A stretch of 64,000 nt of DNA from DATAXI01 sp963756185. GTDB lineage: Bacteria; Verrucomicrobiota; Verrucomicrobiia; Chthoniobacterales; Chthoniobacteraceae. This document shows positions 33,156 to 45,272 of the stretch, one piece after another (the first letter of the stretch is position 1; each line of letters starts with the position of its first letter). The notes beneath the pieces were generated by a model. It did not search any database, had not been told where the DNA came from, and worked only from the letters and a program-made list of their open reading frames with translations. Location: contig CAVWMS010000005.1 in the NCBI GenBank assembly GCA_963756185.1, positions 124,001-188,000 of the forward strand, read 5' to 3'. Made by a program: the position numbers and the translations under genes.

Positions 33156-35015
33156 ATGAACAAACGCCAACTGAGCCCAGCGCACGGCCTTTTCCTGCTG
33201 ACCTTCTGCGTACGCCTCTACGTGGTGCTGGGGCTGTGTTACATGCGTTTTTTCGTGCCGGACAGCGGGGATATGAAGTTCTACAGCGATTGGGGGCTGC
33301 GGATCGCGCACGGGGTGTGGACGGATCACCAGGCGTTTTACGGGTTGCCGGGGTACCCGTTCCTGCTGGGGCTGCTGTTCAAGACTCTCAATTTCGACCG
33401 ATTCAGCGTGTCGGTGGTCGCAGGTTTGATTCAATCGCTGGCCGATGCTTTTACGGCGGTTTTGATCTGGAAGATCGGGGTCGAGGCGTTTTCCGAGGCG
33501 GGTGAGCGGGGGCAGCGTGTGGGAAAGGTGATCGGCGGGGCGGCAGCGGTGGGGTGGGCGCTGTATCAGCCGGCGCAGGCATTTTCGGTGGTGCTGATGC
33601 CGACGTCGCTGGCGGTGGTGGCGTACTGGTATTGTGTGTGGGTGGTGATGCGGCGGCGGGCGTTTTCGACGTGGAAGCCGTGGCTCGGGATAGGAGCGGT
33701 GATCGGGTTCAACGCGATGATTGTGGCGACGATCCTGTTTGCGGCGCCGCTGGCGCTGGCGGGGATCGTGGTGCGGTTCCTGGGGGAGACGGGGAAGCGG
33801 AACTGGCTGAAACCGGTGGCGGCGGCGGGGGTGCTGTTTGCCGGGGTGTACGCGGGGGCGTCGCCATGCTGGCTGCACAATACCCTGGTGGCGCACGAGC
33901 CGGTGACGCTGTCGGCGCACAGCGGGCTGAATTTTTACATCGGGAACAACCCGGTGGCGACGGGCTACCCGAAGATGCCGCACGGGATGAGCGCGGACCA
34001 GCAGGGGATGCTGAAGGATTCGATCACGCTGGCGGAAAAGGCGGAGGGCAGGCCGCTGAAGCATTACGAGGTGTCGCAGTATTGGGCGGGGCTGGCGCGG
34101 GCGTACATCGCGGGGCACCCGGTCGAGTGGCTGAAGCTGATGGGGCGGAAGTTCACGAATTTCTGGAACAGCTTCCAGTATGACGACCTGAGCCTAGTGA
34201 CGCTGTTCAACGGGGCGGGGCTGCTGGCGCCGGGGCCGAGGTACGGCTGGGTGGCGGCGCTGGCGATACCGGGGCTGATCCTGGCGCTGGCGCGGCGGCG
34301 GCGGGCGTGGTGGATCGTGGCGGCGGTGCTGCTGCACATGGCGGCGCTCATGCCGGTGTTTGTGACGGAGCGCTACCGGCTGGCGGCGGTGCCGGGGATG
34401 CTGCTGCTGGGGGCGTACGGGCTGTGGGAGTTCTGGAGTTTCCTGAGCCGGGCGCGCTGGGCGCCGGCGCTGGGGTATGCGTGCGGCGGGGTGGTGGTGG
34501 CGCTTTGGGTGGCGGCGCCGCCGGCGGATGCGTCGCTGTGGTCGCTGGATTACTACAACACGGGGATCAAGGCGATCGACCAGCAGGATTACAAGATGGC
34601 GGAGTACGACCTGGAAACGGCGTACCGGTATGTGCCGGACAATGCGGGGGTGAATTTTTCGCTGGGCCTGCTGTGGCAATGCGAGGGGGATGCGAACCGG
34701 GCAAAGCTGTTTTATACGCGGGCGCTGGCGCTGAACCCGCGGCAGGCGAATGCGTGGAATAACCTGGGCATCCTGGCCATGAGCGAGAAGGCATGGCAGC
34801 CGGCGGTGAATTGCTTCCAAAAGGCGGTGGCGCTGGAGCCGACGGATGCCAAGGCGCTCTACCTGGAGGCGCAGGCCTACGCGCAGTTGGGGCAATGGGA
34901 GAGCGCGCAGACGAGCATCGGTGCGGCGCTGAGGCTGGCGCCGGAAGCAAAGCAGTTTCAATCGCTGGCGGGAATCATCGCCGCGCGGGGGCCGCTGGGA
35001 GATGGAGGGAATTGA
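33156..35015 (+). CDS. ArnT/PMT-like glycosyltransferase (GT39-type) with C-terminal TPR repeats
   Basis: The 619-residue protein has about ten membrane helices. The first loop contains VPDSGDMKFYSDWG and the next a short GLPGYPFLLGLLF block, as in bacterial GT39/PMT-like and ArnT-like GT-C enzymes. A periplasmic stretch follows (FYIGNNPVATGYPKMPHGM). The last 170 residues hold at least three TPRs (FYTRALALNPRQANAWNNLG, CFQKAVALEPTDAKALYLEA). AAGG 10 nt before ATG 33156 may serve as ribosome-binding site. Probably glycosylates an envelope lipid or protein; substrate unknown. Its strongly G-rich codon use resembles the following genes. Confidence 0.8.
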   Translation: MNKRQLSPAHGLFLLTFCVRLYVVLGLCYMRFFVPDSGDMKFYSDWGLRIAHGVWTDHQAFYGLPGYPFLLGLLFKTLNFDRFSVSVVAGLIQSLADAFTAVLIWKIGVEAFSEAGERGQRVGKVIGGAAAVGWALYQPAQAFSVVLMPTSLAVVAYWYCVWVVMRRRAFSTWKPWLGIGAVIGFNAMIVATILFAAPLALAGIVVRFLGETGKRNWLKPVAAAGVLFAGVYAGASPCWLHNTLVAHEPVTLSAHSGLNFYIGNNPVATGYPKMPHGMSADQQGMLKDSITLAEKAEGRPLKHYEVSQYWAGLARAYIAGHPVEWLKLMGRKFTNFWNSFQYDDLSLVTLFNGAGLLAPGPRYGWVAALAIPGLILALARRRRAWWIVAAVLLHMAALMPVFVTERYRLAAVPGMLLLGAYGLWEFWSFLSRARWAPALGYACGGVVVALWVAAPPADASLWSLDYYNTGIKAIDQQDYKMAEYDLETAYRYVPDNAGVNFSLGLLWQCEGDANRAKLFYTRALALNPRQANAWNNLGILAMSEKAWQPAVNCFQKAVALEPTDAKALYLEAQAYAQLGQWESAQTSIGAALRLAPEAKQFQSLAGIIAARGPLGDGGN

Positions 35016-35046
35016 TAATTGCTAATCTAAAATTGCTAATTGGGGG

Positions 35047-35099
35047 AATTGCTGATTGCCCCGCCCGCAACGCTTCGCGTAGCGAGGCGGGCGGGTGAT
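35047..35099 (+). repeat. REP-like palindromic repeat, copy 1
   Basis: A 53-bp unit starting AATTGCTGATTGCC and ending GGGTGAT. Its centre is a palindrome: CCCGCCCGC pairs with GCGGGCGGG around CGCTTCGCGTAGCG. The same unit recurs exactly at 35228-35280. Short GATTGCTGATTG repeats surround it. The 407-bp gap between two glycosyltransferase genes consists mainly of these elements and contains no gene. Confidence 0.85.
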
Positions 35100-35227
35100 G
35101 TGAGATTGCTGATTGGGATGGCGGCACGGAGCCGCTACACAAAGTCATGAATTGCTGATTGCTGATGTGAGATTGCTGATTGGCACCCGGCTCGAGGCGG
35201 ATACGCAAAAGGGGGAATTGAGGGAGA

Positions 35228-35280
35228 AATTGCTGATTGCCCCGCCCGCAACGCTTCGCGTAGCGAGGCGGGCGGGTGAT
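35228..35280 (+). repeat. REP-like palindromic repeat, copy 2
   Basis: Identical over 53 bp to 35047-35099 and in the same orientation, 181 bp apart (start to start), with matching flanks (GAGATT follows in both). The pair resembles bacterial interspersed palindromic elements that can form cruciforms or mRNA-stabilising hairpins. Confidence 0.85.
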
Positions 35281-35422
35281 TTGAGATTAACTCGCCTTTC
35301 CGGCTCGCCCCCGCGGCTGCGGGGGTCCGCCGCCGGCGGATTGTCTCGCTGCGGCTGCTGATTGAGCCTGGGCATGCGGGCTGCTTAGTATTACGGGCAG
35401 TGCATGTTTGTCCCTTAAATCT

Positions 35423-36775
35423 ATGCCATTTAGCCCAGCCCAGATTTCACCGGCAGAATTACCCAAGACCCCGCTGACGGAGGCGGAGCCAAAAGGCGCC
35501 GGCCAGCCGGCGGCCATCGGCGGCTTTATGGGGTCGCACCGGCTGGAGCTGGCGGGTGCGCTGCTCATTTTGATCGTGGGCGTTGCGTTGCGGGTGCTGC
35601 CGTGGTTCGAGGTGCCGGACCGGCTGACAGAGGATGAGTTTCTCTACATCCACAATGTGAAGGCGGTCGAGCAGGTGGGGCCATTCGAGTATCCGGCGGT
35701 GATGCAGGATTACGTGGATGCGCAGAGTCATATGGACGAGGTCATCCTGCCGCCGACGCGCTGCATGTATATCCTGTCGGGATGGGCGTGGGACGCGCTG
35801 TTTCATACGGGGCCAAAGATGGCGCTGCGCCACGTATCGCAGACGTTCTCGATCCTGAGCCTGATGCTTTCGATGCTGTTCGCATTCCGGCTGGGCGGGA
35901 GCCGGTTTGCGCTGGTGGTGGGGGCGCTGATGGCGGTGTCGCCGATGGAGTTAATGATGGCGCACCGGGAATTGGTGGACGGGGTGTTTGCGTTTTGGAC
36001 GATGCTTTGCCTCTGGCTGCTGTGGGAAAACCTGCAGCGTCCCGGGCGGCTGGGATGGCTGGCGGCGTACGCGGGGGCGATCGCCGCGACGGTGATGACG
36101 AAGGAGAACGCTTTCTTTACGGCGGCGGGCCTCGGTGGGGTCATCTGCGTGGCGGCGGCGGCGCCAAAGTTGCAGCTGGGCAAGTTCGCGTGGAGTACCG
36201 TGGCGGCTACGGTGGCCGGCGGCGTGCTGGGGGCGCTGGTGCTGGTGAGCCTGGCGGGGAGCGTGCACACGTTGATCGAGACTTACCGGCTGGTGGTGAC
36301 GAAGGCGGAAAAGATGAGCTTTGCCTATGAGAGCGGGGGCGGCCCGTGGTTTCGTTACATCATCGATTTGATGCTGGTGAGCCCGGCGGTGACGCTGCCG
36401 GCGATCGGCGGGATTTTTGGGCTGCGGCGGGAAAACCGATCCGGGATATTTCTCTTCCTGTTCCTGCTGTTCAGTTGCGCGGTGATGGTCAACGTGCGCA
36501 ACGGAATGAATCTGCGATACACGACGATGTGGGACATGCCGATGCGCTACCTGGCGGCGGGGCCGATCCTGCAGATCGCGGCAGGCGTCAAGAGGGCGCC
36601 CCTGGCGGCGGCGGTGGCGCTGCTGGCGCTAATGGCCGGAATGGAACTCTACCACTACGGGCTCTTTTTCGTGGAGCACGACATGGGCGAGCCGATTACC
36701 AAATATCTCAGTACGCGCTCGAGATCATCCGCAATAGCTCGCCGTAGCAGAGGCCGGAAAGTAGTCGAGGGTTGA
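35423..36775 (+). CDS. GT39-like membrane glycosyltransferase
   Basis: The 450-residue protein has a short N-terminal tail and about ten membrane helices. The first loop reads VPDRLTEDEFLYIHN (acidic residues at the GT-C catalytic position), and MAHRELVDGVFAFWTMLCLW and TVMTKENAFFTAAGL follow as in dolichyl-phosphate-mannose mannosyltransferase-like proteins. The last 20 residues (TRSRSSAIARRSRGRKVVEG) are unusually basic. The +1 frame at 36713-36747 would instead give QYALEIIRNSSP and stop, so a late frameshift is possible. It follows another GT-C gene after the REP-like region. Substrate unknown. Confidence 0.78.
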   Translation: MPFSPAQISPAELPKTPLTEAEPKGAGQPAAIGGFMGSHRLELAGALLILIVGVALRVLPWFEVPDRLTEDEFLYIHNVKAVEQVGPFEYPAVMQDYVDAQSHMDEVILPPTRCMYILSGWAWDALFHTGPKMALRHVSQTFSILSLMLSMLFAFRLGGSRFALVVGALMAVSPMELMMAHRELVDGVFAFWTMLCLWLLWENLQRPGRLGWLAAYAGAIAATVMTKENAFFTAAGLGGVICVAAAAPKLQLGKFAWSTVAATVAGGVLGALVLVSLAGSVHTLIETYRLVVTKAEKMSFAYESGGGPWFRYIIDLMLVSPAVTLPAIGGIFGLRRENRSGIFLFLFLLFSCAVMVNVRNGMNLRYTTMWDMPMRYLAAGPILQIAAGVKRAPLAAAVALLALMAGMELYHYGLFFVEHDMGEPITKYLSTRSRSSAIARRSRGRKVVEG

Positions 36776-37021
36776 GAGAGAGTCTGCCGGGCCGGAATGG
36801 CAGGGAATGGCTAGGCGGACTGAAATCTTCCCGTGGCCATGCGGCCGGAGGCAGCCGGCTGCGCGCCGATGCGGATACGGGCATTCAGGGATTCGGGGAC
36901 GAAGCGATGGGTGTCTGCCAGCTCTCCGTGACTACGGGAGCGAACGGGCAACATTTCAAAAATTTTAACAATGTGGCATTGCCACGGAGCCCCGGTTGCC
37001 CAAAGACTGGCGGGTTCATGC

Positions 37022-38218
37022 ATGAATACGCTGACTGACGCGCTTCCGATGGCGCCCCTCGAAGGGGAGACCAGCGGCACGATCCCCACCCCCACGGGGA
37101 CGGCCGAGGTGGTGCGGTCTGCGCGGGCGATCTCGCCGCAGGTCTGGCGGGCGACCTTCGCGGACGAGGCGCGGGACGCGCGATATTACGAAGTGATCGA
37201 GGAGACGCTGCCGGAGAAGTTCGATTACCGGTACCTGATCCTGCGCAACAGCCAGACGGGCCAGACAGCGGTGCAGCCGTTCTTTTTCATCGCGCAGGAC
37301 CTGACCGACGGGCTGCCGGGAAAAATCCAGCGGGTGGTGGGGCGGGTGCAGGAAAGGTTCCCGCGCTTCCTGGTGATGCGGATCCTGATGGTGGGGTGCG
37401 CGGTGGGAGAAGGCCAGGTGGCCAGCTCCGAGCCGTGGGCGGTGGAGGCGCTGCACGAGGCGCTGGCTGTAGTGGCGAAGCGGGAGCGGGTGTCGCTGAT
37501 TGTGTTCAAGGATTACCCGTCGCGGCACCGGGAGACGCTGCAACCGTTCGCGAACAACGGTTACCGGCGGGTGCCGAGCATGCCGGGGGCGAAGGTGGAG
37601 CTGGATTACAAGGACTTTGACGATTACATGCAGCGGCGGCTGGGAAAGGTGTTCCGCAAGAATTTGCGGCGAAAGTTCCGGGCGTCGGAGGAAATCGGGC
37701 GGCCCGAGATGACGGTGTGCGAGGATGTGTCGGGGATGATCGATGAGATATACCCGCTCTATAAGCAGACGCTGTCGCGGGCGGAGTTTTCATTCGAGGA
37801 ATTGACGCCGGAATTCCTGGCGCGGGTGGGGCGTGAGATGCCGGACAAGGCGCGGTTTTTCATCTGGCGGCTGAATGGGAAGATCGTCGCGTTCAATTTC
37901 TGCCTGCTGCACGGGGATGTGCTGTACGACATGGACATCGGGCTGGATTACACGGTGGCGCTGGAGCTGCACCTCTATTTCGTCACGTGGCGCGATGTGT
38001 TTTCGTGGGCGATCAAGAACGGGGTGCGCAGCTATTACACGGCGCCGCTCAATTACGATCCGAAGCTGCACCTGCGCCTGGATCTGGCGCCGCTGGACCT
38101 GTATATCTGCCATACGTCGAAATGGATCAACCCGGTCTTCCGCGCGGCGATGGGTTTCCTCCAGCCGGCGCGGCATCATCCGATCTTGCGGAAGTTTCCG
38201 AACGCGGATGAGCTGTGA
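37022..38218 (+). CDS. GNAT/FemAB-like acyltransferase family protein
   Basis: The 398-residue soluble protein contains PSMPGAKVELDYKDFDDYMQ, then FRKNLRRKFRASEE, and later RFFIWRLNGKIVAFNFCLLH followed by DMDIGLDY and KNGVRSYYTAPLNYDPK. This resembles the GNAT-superfamily (FemAB/acetyltransferase_6-like) domains that transfer acyl or aminoacyl groups in cell-wall or exopolysaccharide modification. ATG 37022 begins a clean frame; an upstream ATG would add unlikely residues. It stands between glycosyltransferase genes and the trehalose operon. Precise reaction unknown. Confidence 0.68.
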   Translation: MNTLTDALPMAPLEGETSGTIPTPTGTAEVVRSARAISPQVWRATFADEARDARYYEVIEETLPEKFDYRYLILRNSQTGQTAVQPFFFIAQDLTDGLPGKIQRVVGRVQERFPRFLVMRILMVGCAVGEGQVASSEPWAVEALHEALAVVAKRERVSLIVFKDYPSRHRETLQPFANNGYRRVPSMPGAKVELDYKDFDDYMQRRLGKVFRKNLRRKFRASEEIGRPEMTVCEDVSGMIDEIYPLYKQTLSRAEFSFEELTPEFLARVGREMPDKARFFIWRLNGKIVAFNFCLLHGDVLYDMDIGLDYTVALELHLYFVTWRDVFSWAIKNGVRSYYTAPLNYDPKLHLRLDLAPLDLYICHTSKWINPVFRAAMGFLQPARHHPILRKFPNADEL

Positions 38219-38372
38219 GGATGGGAGTCATGGGCGGGGCGCGGTAATGGAATGAAGAATGGCGGGCGCGAGCCGGGTATTTTGCAATGATGCGGCAGGG
38301 CAATTGCGGCGAGGAAGAAATGGCGGGAGGGGAGCCCAATCGGGTAGGGTTTTCCGAATTGGCTAATGTAAA

Positions 38373-40615
<2,243 letters not shown>

Positions 40616-42430
40616 ATTGGTCACCGAGGGTGTGCGTTACCGTGTCTGGGCCCGCGAGGCGCAGCACGTCGACGCATTGGTCTGGAAGGATGACGGGCAA
40701 GCGCGCACGGCGCCGCTGGCGCGCGACGCGAGCGGTTACTTTCACGGGCTGGATCATCGCGGGGAGGCGGGCGACTTGTATAAGTTCCGGCTCGATGGAA
40801 GCCGGGAGTATCCGGACCCGGCATCCCGCTATCAACCGGAGGGAGTGCATGGGCGGTCGATGGTGATCGATCCGGGCGAGTACCAATGGCATGACGCGCG
40901 CTGGAACGCGCCGCCGCCGCGGGACCTGGTCATTTATGAATTGCATGTCGGGACCTTTACGCCAGGGGGAACGTTCCTCGATGCAATCGAGAGGCTGCCG
41001 CACGTGCGCGAGCTGGGAGCGACGGCAATCGAGATCATGCCGGTGGGGGATTTTCCGGGCGAGCGCAACTGGGGTTACGACGGCGTCTGCATTTACGCGC
41101 CGGCGCGCTGTTACGGCCACCCGGACGACCTGCGGGGGCTGGTGGATGCCGCGCACGAGCTGGGCCTGGCGGTGATCCTGGACGTGGTTTACAACCATTT
41201 GGGACCGGATGGGAATTACATGGGGGCCTACGCGCCGGGTTACATCGATGAAAAGCGCAAGACGCCGTGGGGCGGGGCGCTGCGCTTCGACGATTCCGAG
41301 TTTCGCCCGCTGCGCGCGCTCTTCGTGGCGAACGCGCCCTACTGGCGCAGGGAGTTTCACATCGACGGCTTCCGGTTCGATGCGACGCACGCCATCGTGG
41401 ATAACTCGCCGCGGCCGATCCTCGAGGAAATGACGGGCGCCATCCATGAGCTTGGGGGATTCGCGATTGCCGAGGATTCGCGCAACGACTCGCAACTGAT
41501 CCTGCCGGTCGAGGAGAACGGCATGGGGTTCGATGCGGTGTGGGCCGACGATTTTCATCACACGGTGCGCGTGTCGAACACGCACGAGGAGGAAGGTTAC
41601 CTGGGAGATTACTCGGGCACGCCGGTCGAGTTGATCGAGACGCTGCGCAACGGCTGGTATTACCGGGGGCAGTTCTCGCAGGCGAAAGGGGGCCGGCGCG
41701 GGAGCGAGAGCCGGCACATCGCGCCGCGGAAATTCGTGCAATGCATCAGCAACCATGACCAGGTGGGCAACCGGGCGCTGGGCGAGCGGTTCAACCATTC
41801 CGTCAGCCGCGAGGCTTACCTGGCGGCATCGGCGCTGCTCTGCCTGACGCCGTACACGCCGATGCTGTTCATGGGGCAGGAATGGGCCGCGTCGACGCCG
41901 TTCCTGTTTTTCACGGATCATAACGAAAAGCTGGGGAAGCTGGTGACCAAGGGGCGCCGCGAGGAATTCAAGGATTTCGCCGCCTTCAACGCGCCGGGGG
42001 CGACCGAGCGCATTCCCGATCCGCAGGCGTTGAAAACGTTCACCGACTCGAAGCTGGTGTGGGATGAAATCGCGGATGAAAAGAAATCGCTCACGCTCGA
42101 GCTTTACCGCAAATGCCTCGCACTCCGGCGGCAGGAGGCGGTGTTCCGGCCGGTTTCGCGGGAGACGTGGCACGTCGAGGCGCTCGAGTGCGGCGCCGGC
42201 GCGCTGCGGCTGAAGGGGCCGGACGCTGACTGGCTGCTGCTCTTCGATCTGACGGGCGGGCACGCCGGCCCGCTGGCGGGCGAATGGATTTGCAAGCCGC
42301 GCGGCGCGTCGGGATGGACGGTCGTGCTGTCGACGAACGAGAAGCAATTTGGCGGTTCCGGCGGACGCGCGTTCGATGCGGCGGCCAACGAGGCGCGTTT
42401 CACGCAGCCGGAGTTGCTGGTGCTGCGATC

Positions 42431-45229
42431 ATGAGCAACCCGAGCATCCCGAGCGCGACTTACCGGCTGCAATTCCACAAGGACTTTACCTTCGCGAAGG
42501 CGGCGGCACTTACCGACTATCTGCGCGAGCTGGGAATATCGCATGTCTATGCCTCGCCTTATTTCAAGGCGGCGCCGGGCAGCATGCATGGTTATGATGT
42601 CACCGATCACAACGCGCTGAACGCGGAGATCGGGAGCCAGGAGGAATTCAACGCCTACGTCGAAGCGCTGAAACGGAACGGCCTGGGGCAAATCCTCGAT
42701 TTCGTGCCGAACCACATGGGGATAGGCCCGCTCAATCCCTACTGGATGGATGTTTTGGAAAACGGGCGCGGCTCGAAGTACGCGCGCTACTTCGATATCA
42801 ACTGGCGTCCGCTCAAGGAGGAGCTGGCCAACAAGGTCCTGCTGCCGATCCTCGGGGAGCAATACGGACGCGTGCTGGAGAAAGGGGAGCTGAAACTCCA
42901 CTTCGAGCAGGGCAGCTTCTATTTGACTTACTATGAAAAGCGGCTGCCGATCAATCCGCGCAGCTACGGAAAGGTGCTGAAGAAGGCGCTCGACCTGGGC
43001 GGGCTGCCCGCGGAGGAGGAAGGCGCGGTCGAACTGCAAAGCATCATCACCGCGACCGAGCATCTGCCGCATCGCTTCGAGACTGCCCCGGAGAAGGTTG
43101 CGGAGCGGGCGCGCGAAAAGGAGATCATCAAGAAACGCCTCGAACGGGTCTGCCAGGAACATCCGCGCATCCTCGAGGCCATCCAGGCGGCCCTGCAATT
43201 TTACAATGGCCAGGCCGGGGACTCGCACAGCTTTGACGCGCTGGACCTGCTCATCGGCGAACAGGCGTACCGGCTGAGTTTCTGGCGCGTGGCCGCGGAG
43301 GAAATCAATTACCGGCGGTTTTTCGACATCAACGACCTTGCGGCGATCAAGGTGGAATTGCCCGAGGTCTTCGAGGGGACGCACCGGCTCGTGTTCGAGC
43401 TGATCAAATCGGGCGCGGTCACAGGGCTGCGCATCGACCATGTGGACGGCCTGTGGAACCCGCGGGAGTATCTCGAACATCTGCAAGGGAAATTCGCCGA
43501 GGTGATGGGCGAGCCCGAAGCGGGGTGCGGCCTCTACCTATTGGTCGAGAAGATATTGCTCTCGAGCGAGAAACTGCACACGGATTGGCCGGTCCATGGC
43601 ACCACCGGGTATGACTTCACCAACCAGGTCATCGAGATGCTGGTGGACCGCGGCTCGGAGAAATCGCTCACGGAGACTTACCAGCGTTTCATCGACGATA
43701 ACCCGCGCTACGAGGACATGGTTTATCAAAAGAAGCAATTGATCATGGAGTTATCGCTGGCCAGCGAGTTGCACGTGCTGGCGCACATCCTCGACCAGCT
43801 CTCCGAGAAAAACCGGTGGTATCGCGATTTTACACTGAGCGTGCTGACGGTGGCCGTGCGGGAGGTGATCGCGTGCTTTCCGGTTTATCGCACTTACGCG
43901 GAACCGGGGCGGGAACTGGGCGATTACGACCGGCAGGTAATCGACCGGGCGGTGCGAGCGGCGCGCAGGCGCAATCCCGGGATGGAGGGATCGATCTTTC
44001 AATTCCTGCGGCAGACGCTGCAACTGAAGTTTCCCGAAAACATCGACGAAGCGGAGCGGCAGGAGCACATCCGGTTCGTGATGAAGTTCCAGCAATGCAC
44101 GAGCCCCATTACGGCGAAGGGGATCGAGGATACGGCGTTCTATATTTACAACCGTCTGGTGGCGCTGAACGAGGTGGGAGGCGAGCCGAACCATTTCGGC
44201 GCCGCGCCGGAGATCTTGCACCGGCAAAACGCGGCGCGCCTGGTCGATTTTCCGCACGCGATGCTGGCAACGTCCACGCACGACACCAAACGCAGCGAGG
44301 ACGTGCGGGCCCGGATGGCGGCCATATCGGAAATCCCCGACGCGTGGCGGCGCGCCGTGCACCGTTTCCGCACGGCGAACCGTAAGCACAAGCGCAACGT
44401 CGAGGGCGAGCAGGCGCCGGACGCAAACGAGGAGTATCTCATTTACCAGACGCTGGCGGGCGCATGGCCGCTGGATGGCGCCGTCACGGATGAATTCACC
44501 GGGCGCATCCAGGAGTACATGGCGAAGGCGATCAAGGAAGCGAAGGTCAACAGCAGTTGGATCCAGCCAAACGAATCGTGGGACGCCGCCGTGCGCGAAT
44601 TCATCGCCGCCATCCTCGACACGAAGAAACGGAACCGGTTTCTCGGCCTGTTCGGCCCGGTGGCGGAGGAGATCGCGCAACTGGGCGCGATCAACTCGCT
44701 TTCGCAGGTGCTGGTCAAACTGACCGTCCCCGGCGTACCGGATATCTACCAGGGCAACGAGATGTGGGACTTGTCACTGGTCGATCCTGACAACCGCAGG
44801 CCGGTCGATTATGAAAGGCGCAAGGAGGCGCTTGCCGGCATCGGCCAGGCGGCGCCGAATGAGTTACTGGATAACTGGAGGGATGGCCGGATCAAACTCT
44901 ATCTTACGCATAAGTTGCTCGAATTCCGGCGGCAGCATTTTGACTTATTCGCAAAGAGTGAATATCTGCCGGCGCAGGCGTCCGGGGCGTTCGCGGAATC
45001 GGTATTTGCCTTTGCGCGCCGGCATGAGGGATCGACCTTGCTGGTTGTCGCGCCGCGGCTCTCGTGCCGCGTCGGGTTCCCGCCGATCGGCGAGCGGTGG
45101 CGTGATACGGCGATCGATTTCCAGCCCGGCCAGCCGATGCGCGACCTGTTTACCGGGAGGGAATACTCCCCTCGCCTCGCGGAAATTTTTTCCGCGCTGC
45201 CGTTTGCGGCGTTCGTCACGGCGGGTTGA
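42431..45229 (+). CDS. treY: (1->4)-alpha-D-glucan 1-alpha-D-glucosylmutase (maltooligosyl trehalose synthase)
   Basis: TreY isomerises the reducing-end glucose of maltodextrins to an alpha,alpha-1,1 linkage. The 932-residue protein starts with the hallmark SATYRLQFHKDFTF. It has LGISHVYASPYFKAAPGSMH, then ILDFVPNHMGIG, the nucleophile block GLRIDHVDGLWNP, LLVEKIL with Glu, and ATSTHDTKRSEDVRAR. Length fits the family's longer members. ATG 42431 overlaps the treZ stop by 4 bp. With treX and treZ it forms the three-enzyme pathway from glycogen to trehalose, a compatible solute. Pyruvate kinase follows after 43 bp. Confidence 0.95.
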   Translation: MSNPSIPSATYRLQFHKDFTFAKAAALTDYLRELGISHVYASPYFKAAPGSMHGYDVTDHNALNAEIGSQEEFNAYVEALKRNGLGQILDFVPNHMGIGPLNPYWMDVLENGRGSKYARYFDINWRPLKEELANKVLLPILGEQYGRVLEKGELKLHFEQGSFYLTYYEKRLPINPRSYGKVLKKALDLGGLPAEEEGAVELQSIITATEHLPHRFETAPEKVAERAREKEIIKKRLERVCQEHPRILEAIQAALQFYNGQAGDSHSFDALDLLIGEQAYRLSFWRVAAEEINYRRFFDINDLAAIKVELPEVFEGTHRLVFELIKSGAVTGLRIDHVDGLWNPREYLEHLQGKFAEVMGEPEAGCGLYLLVEKILLSSEKLHTDWPVHGTTGYDFTNQVIEMLVDRGSEKSLTETYQRFIDDNPRYEDMVYQKKQLIMELSLASELHVLAHILDQLSEKNRWYRDFTLSVLTVAVREVIACFPVYRTYAEPGRELGDYDRQVIDRAVRAARRRNPGMEGSIFQFLRQTLQLKFPENIDEAERQEHIRFVMKFQQCTSPITAKGIEDTAFYIYNRLVALNEVGGEPNHFGAAPEILHRQNAARLVDFPHAMLATSTHDTKRSEDVRARMAAISEIPDAWRRAVHRFRTANRKHKRNVEGEQAPDANEEYLIYQTLAGAWPLDGAVTDEFTGRIQEYMAKAIKEAKVNSSWIQPNESWDAAVREFIAAILDTKKRNRFLGLFGPVAEEIAQLGAINSLSQVLVKLTVPGVPDIYQGNEMWDLSLVDPDNRRPVDYERRKEALAGIGQAAPNELLDNWRDGRIKLYLTHKLLEFRRQHFDLFAKSEYLPAQASGAFAESVFAFARRHEGSTLLVVAPRLSCRVGFPPIGERWRDTAIDFQPGQPMRDLFTGREYSPRLAEIFSALPFAAFVTAG

Positions 45230-45272
45230 ACCGCCGCTCGCCAAAGCTTTCGCGGTCGTCCAGCATCCGGGC

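Noticed and set aside
33051..34961. Long minus-strand frames opposite the ArnT/PMT-like gene
   Set aside because: They are dominated by Arg, His and Pro and mirror the G-rich codon use of the real plus-strand gene.
35047..35280. CRISPR array or tRNA in the repeat-rich gap
   Set aside because: Only two palindromic copies occur, 181 bp apart, and no tRNA cloverleaf can be drawn. They fit REP-like elements better.
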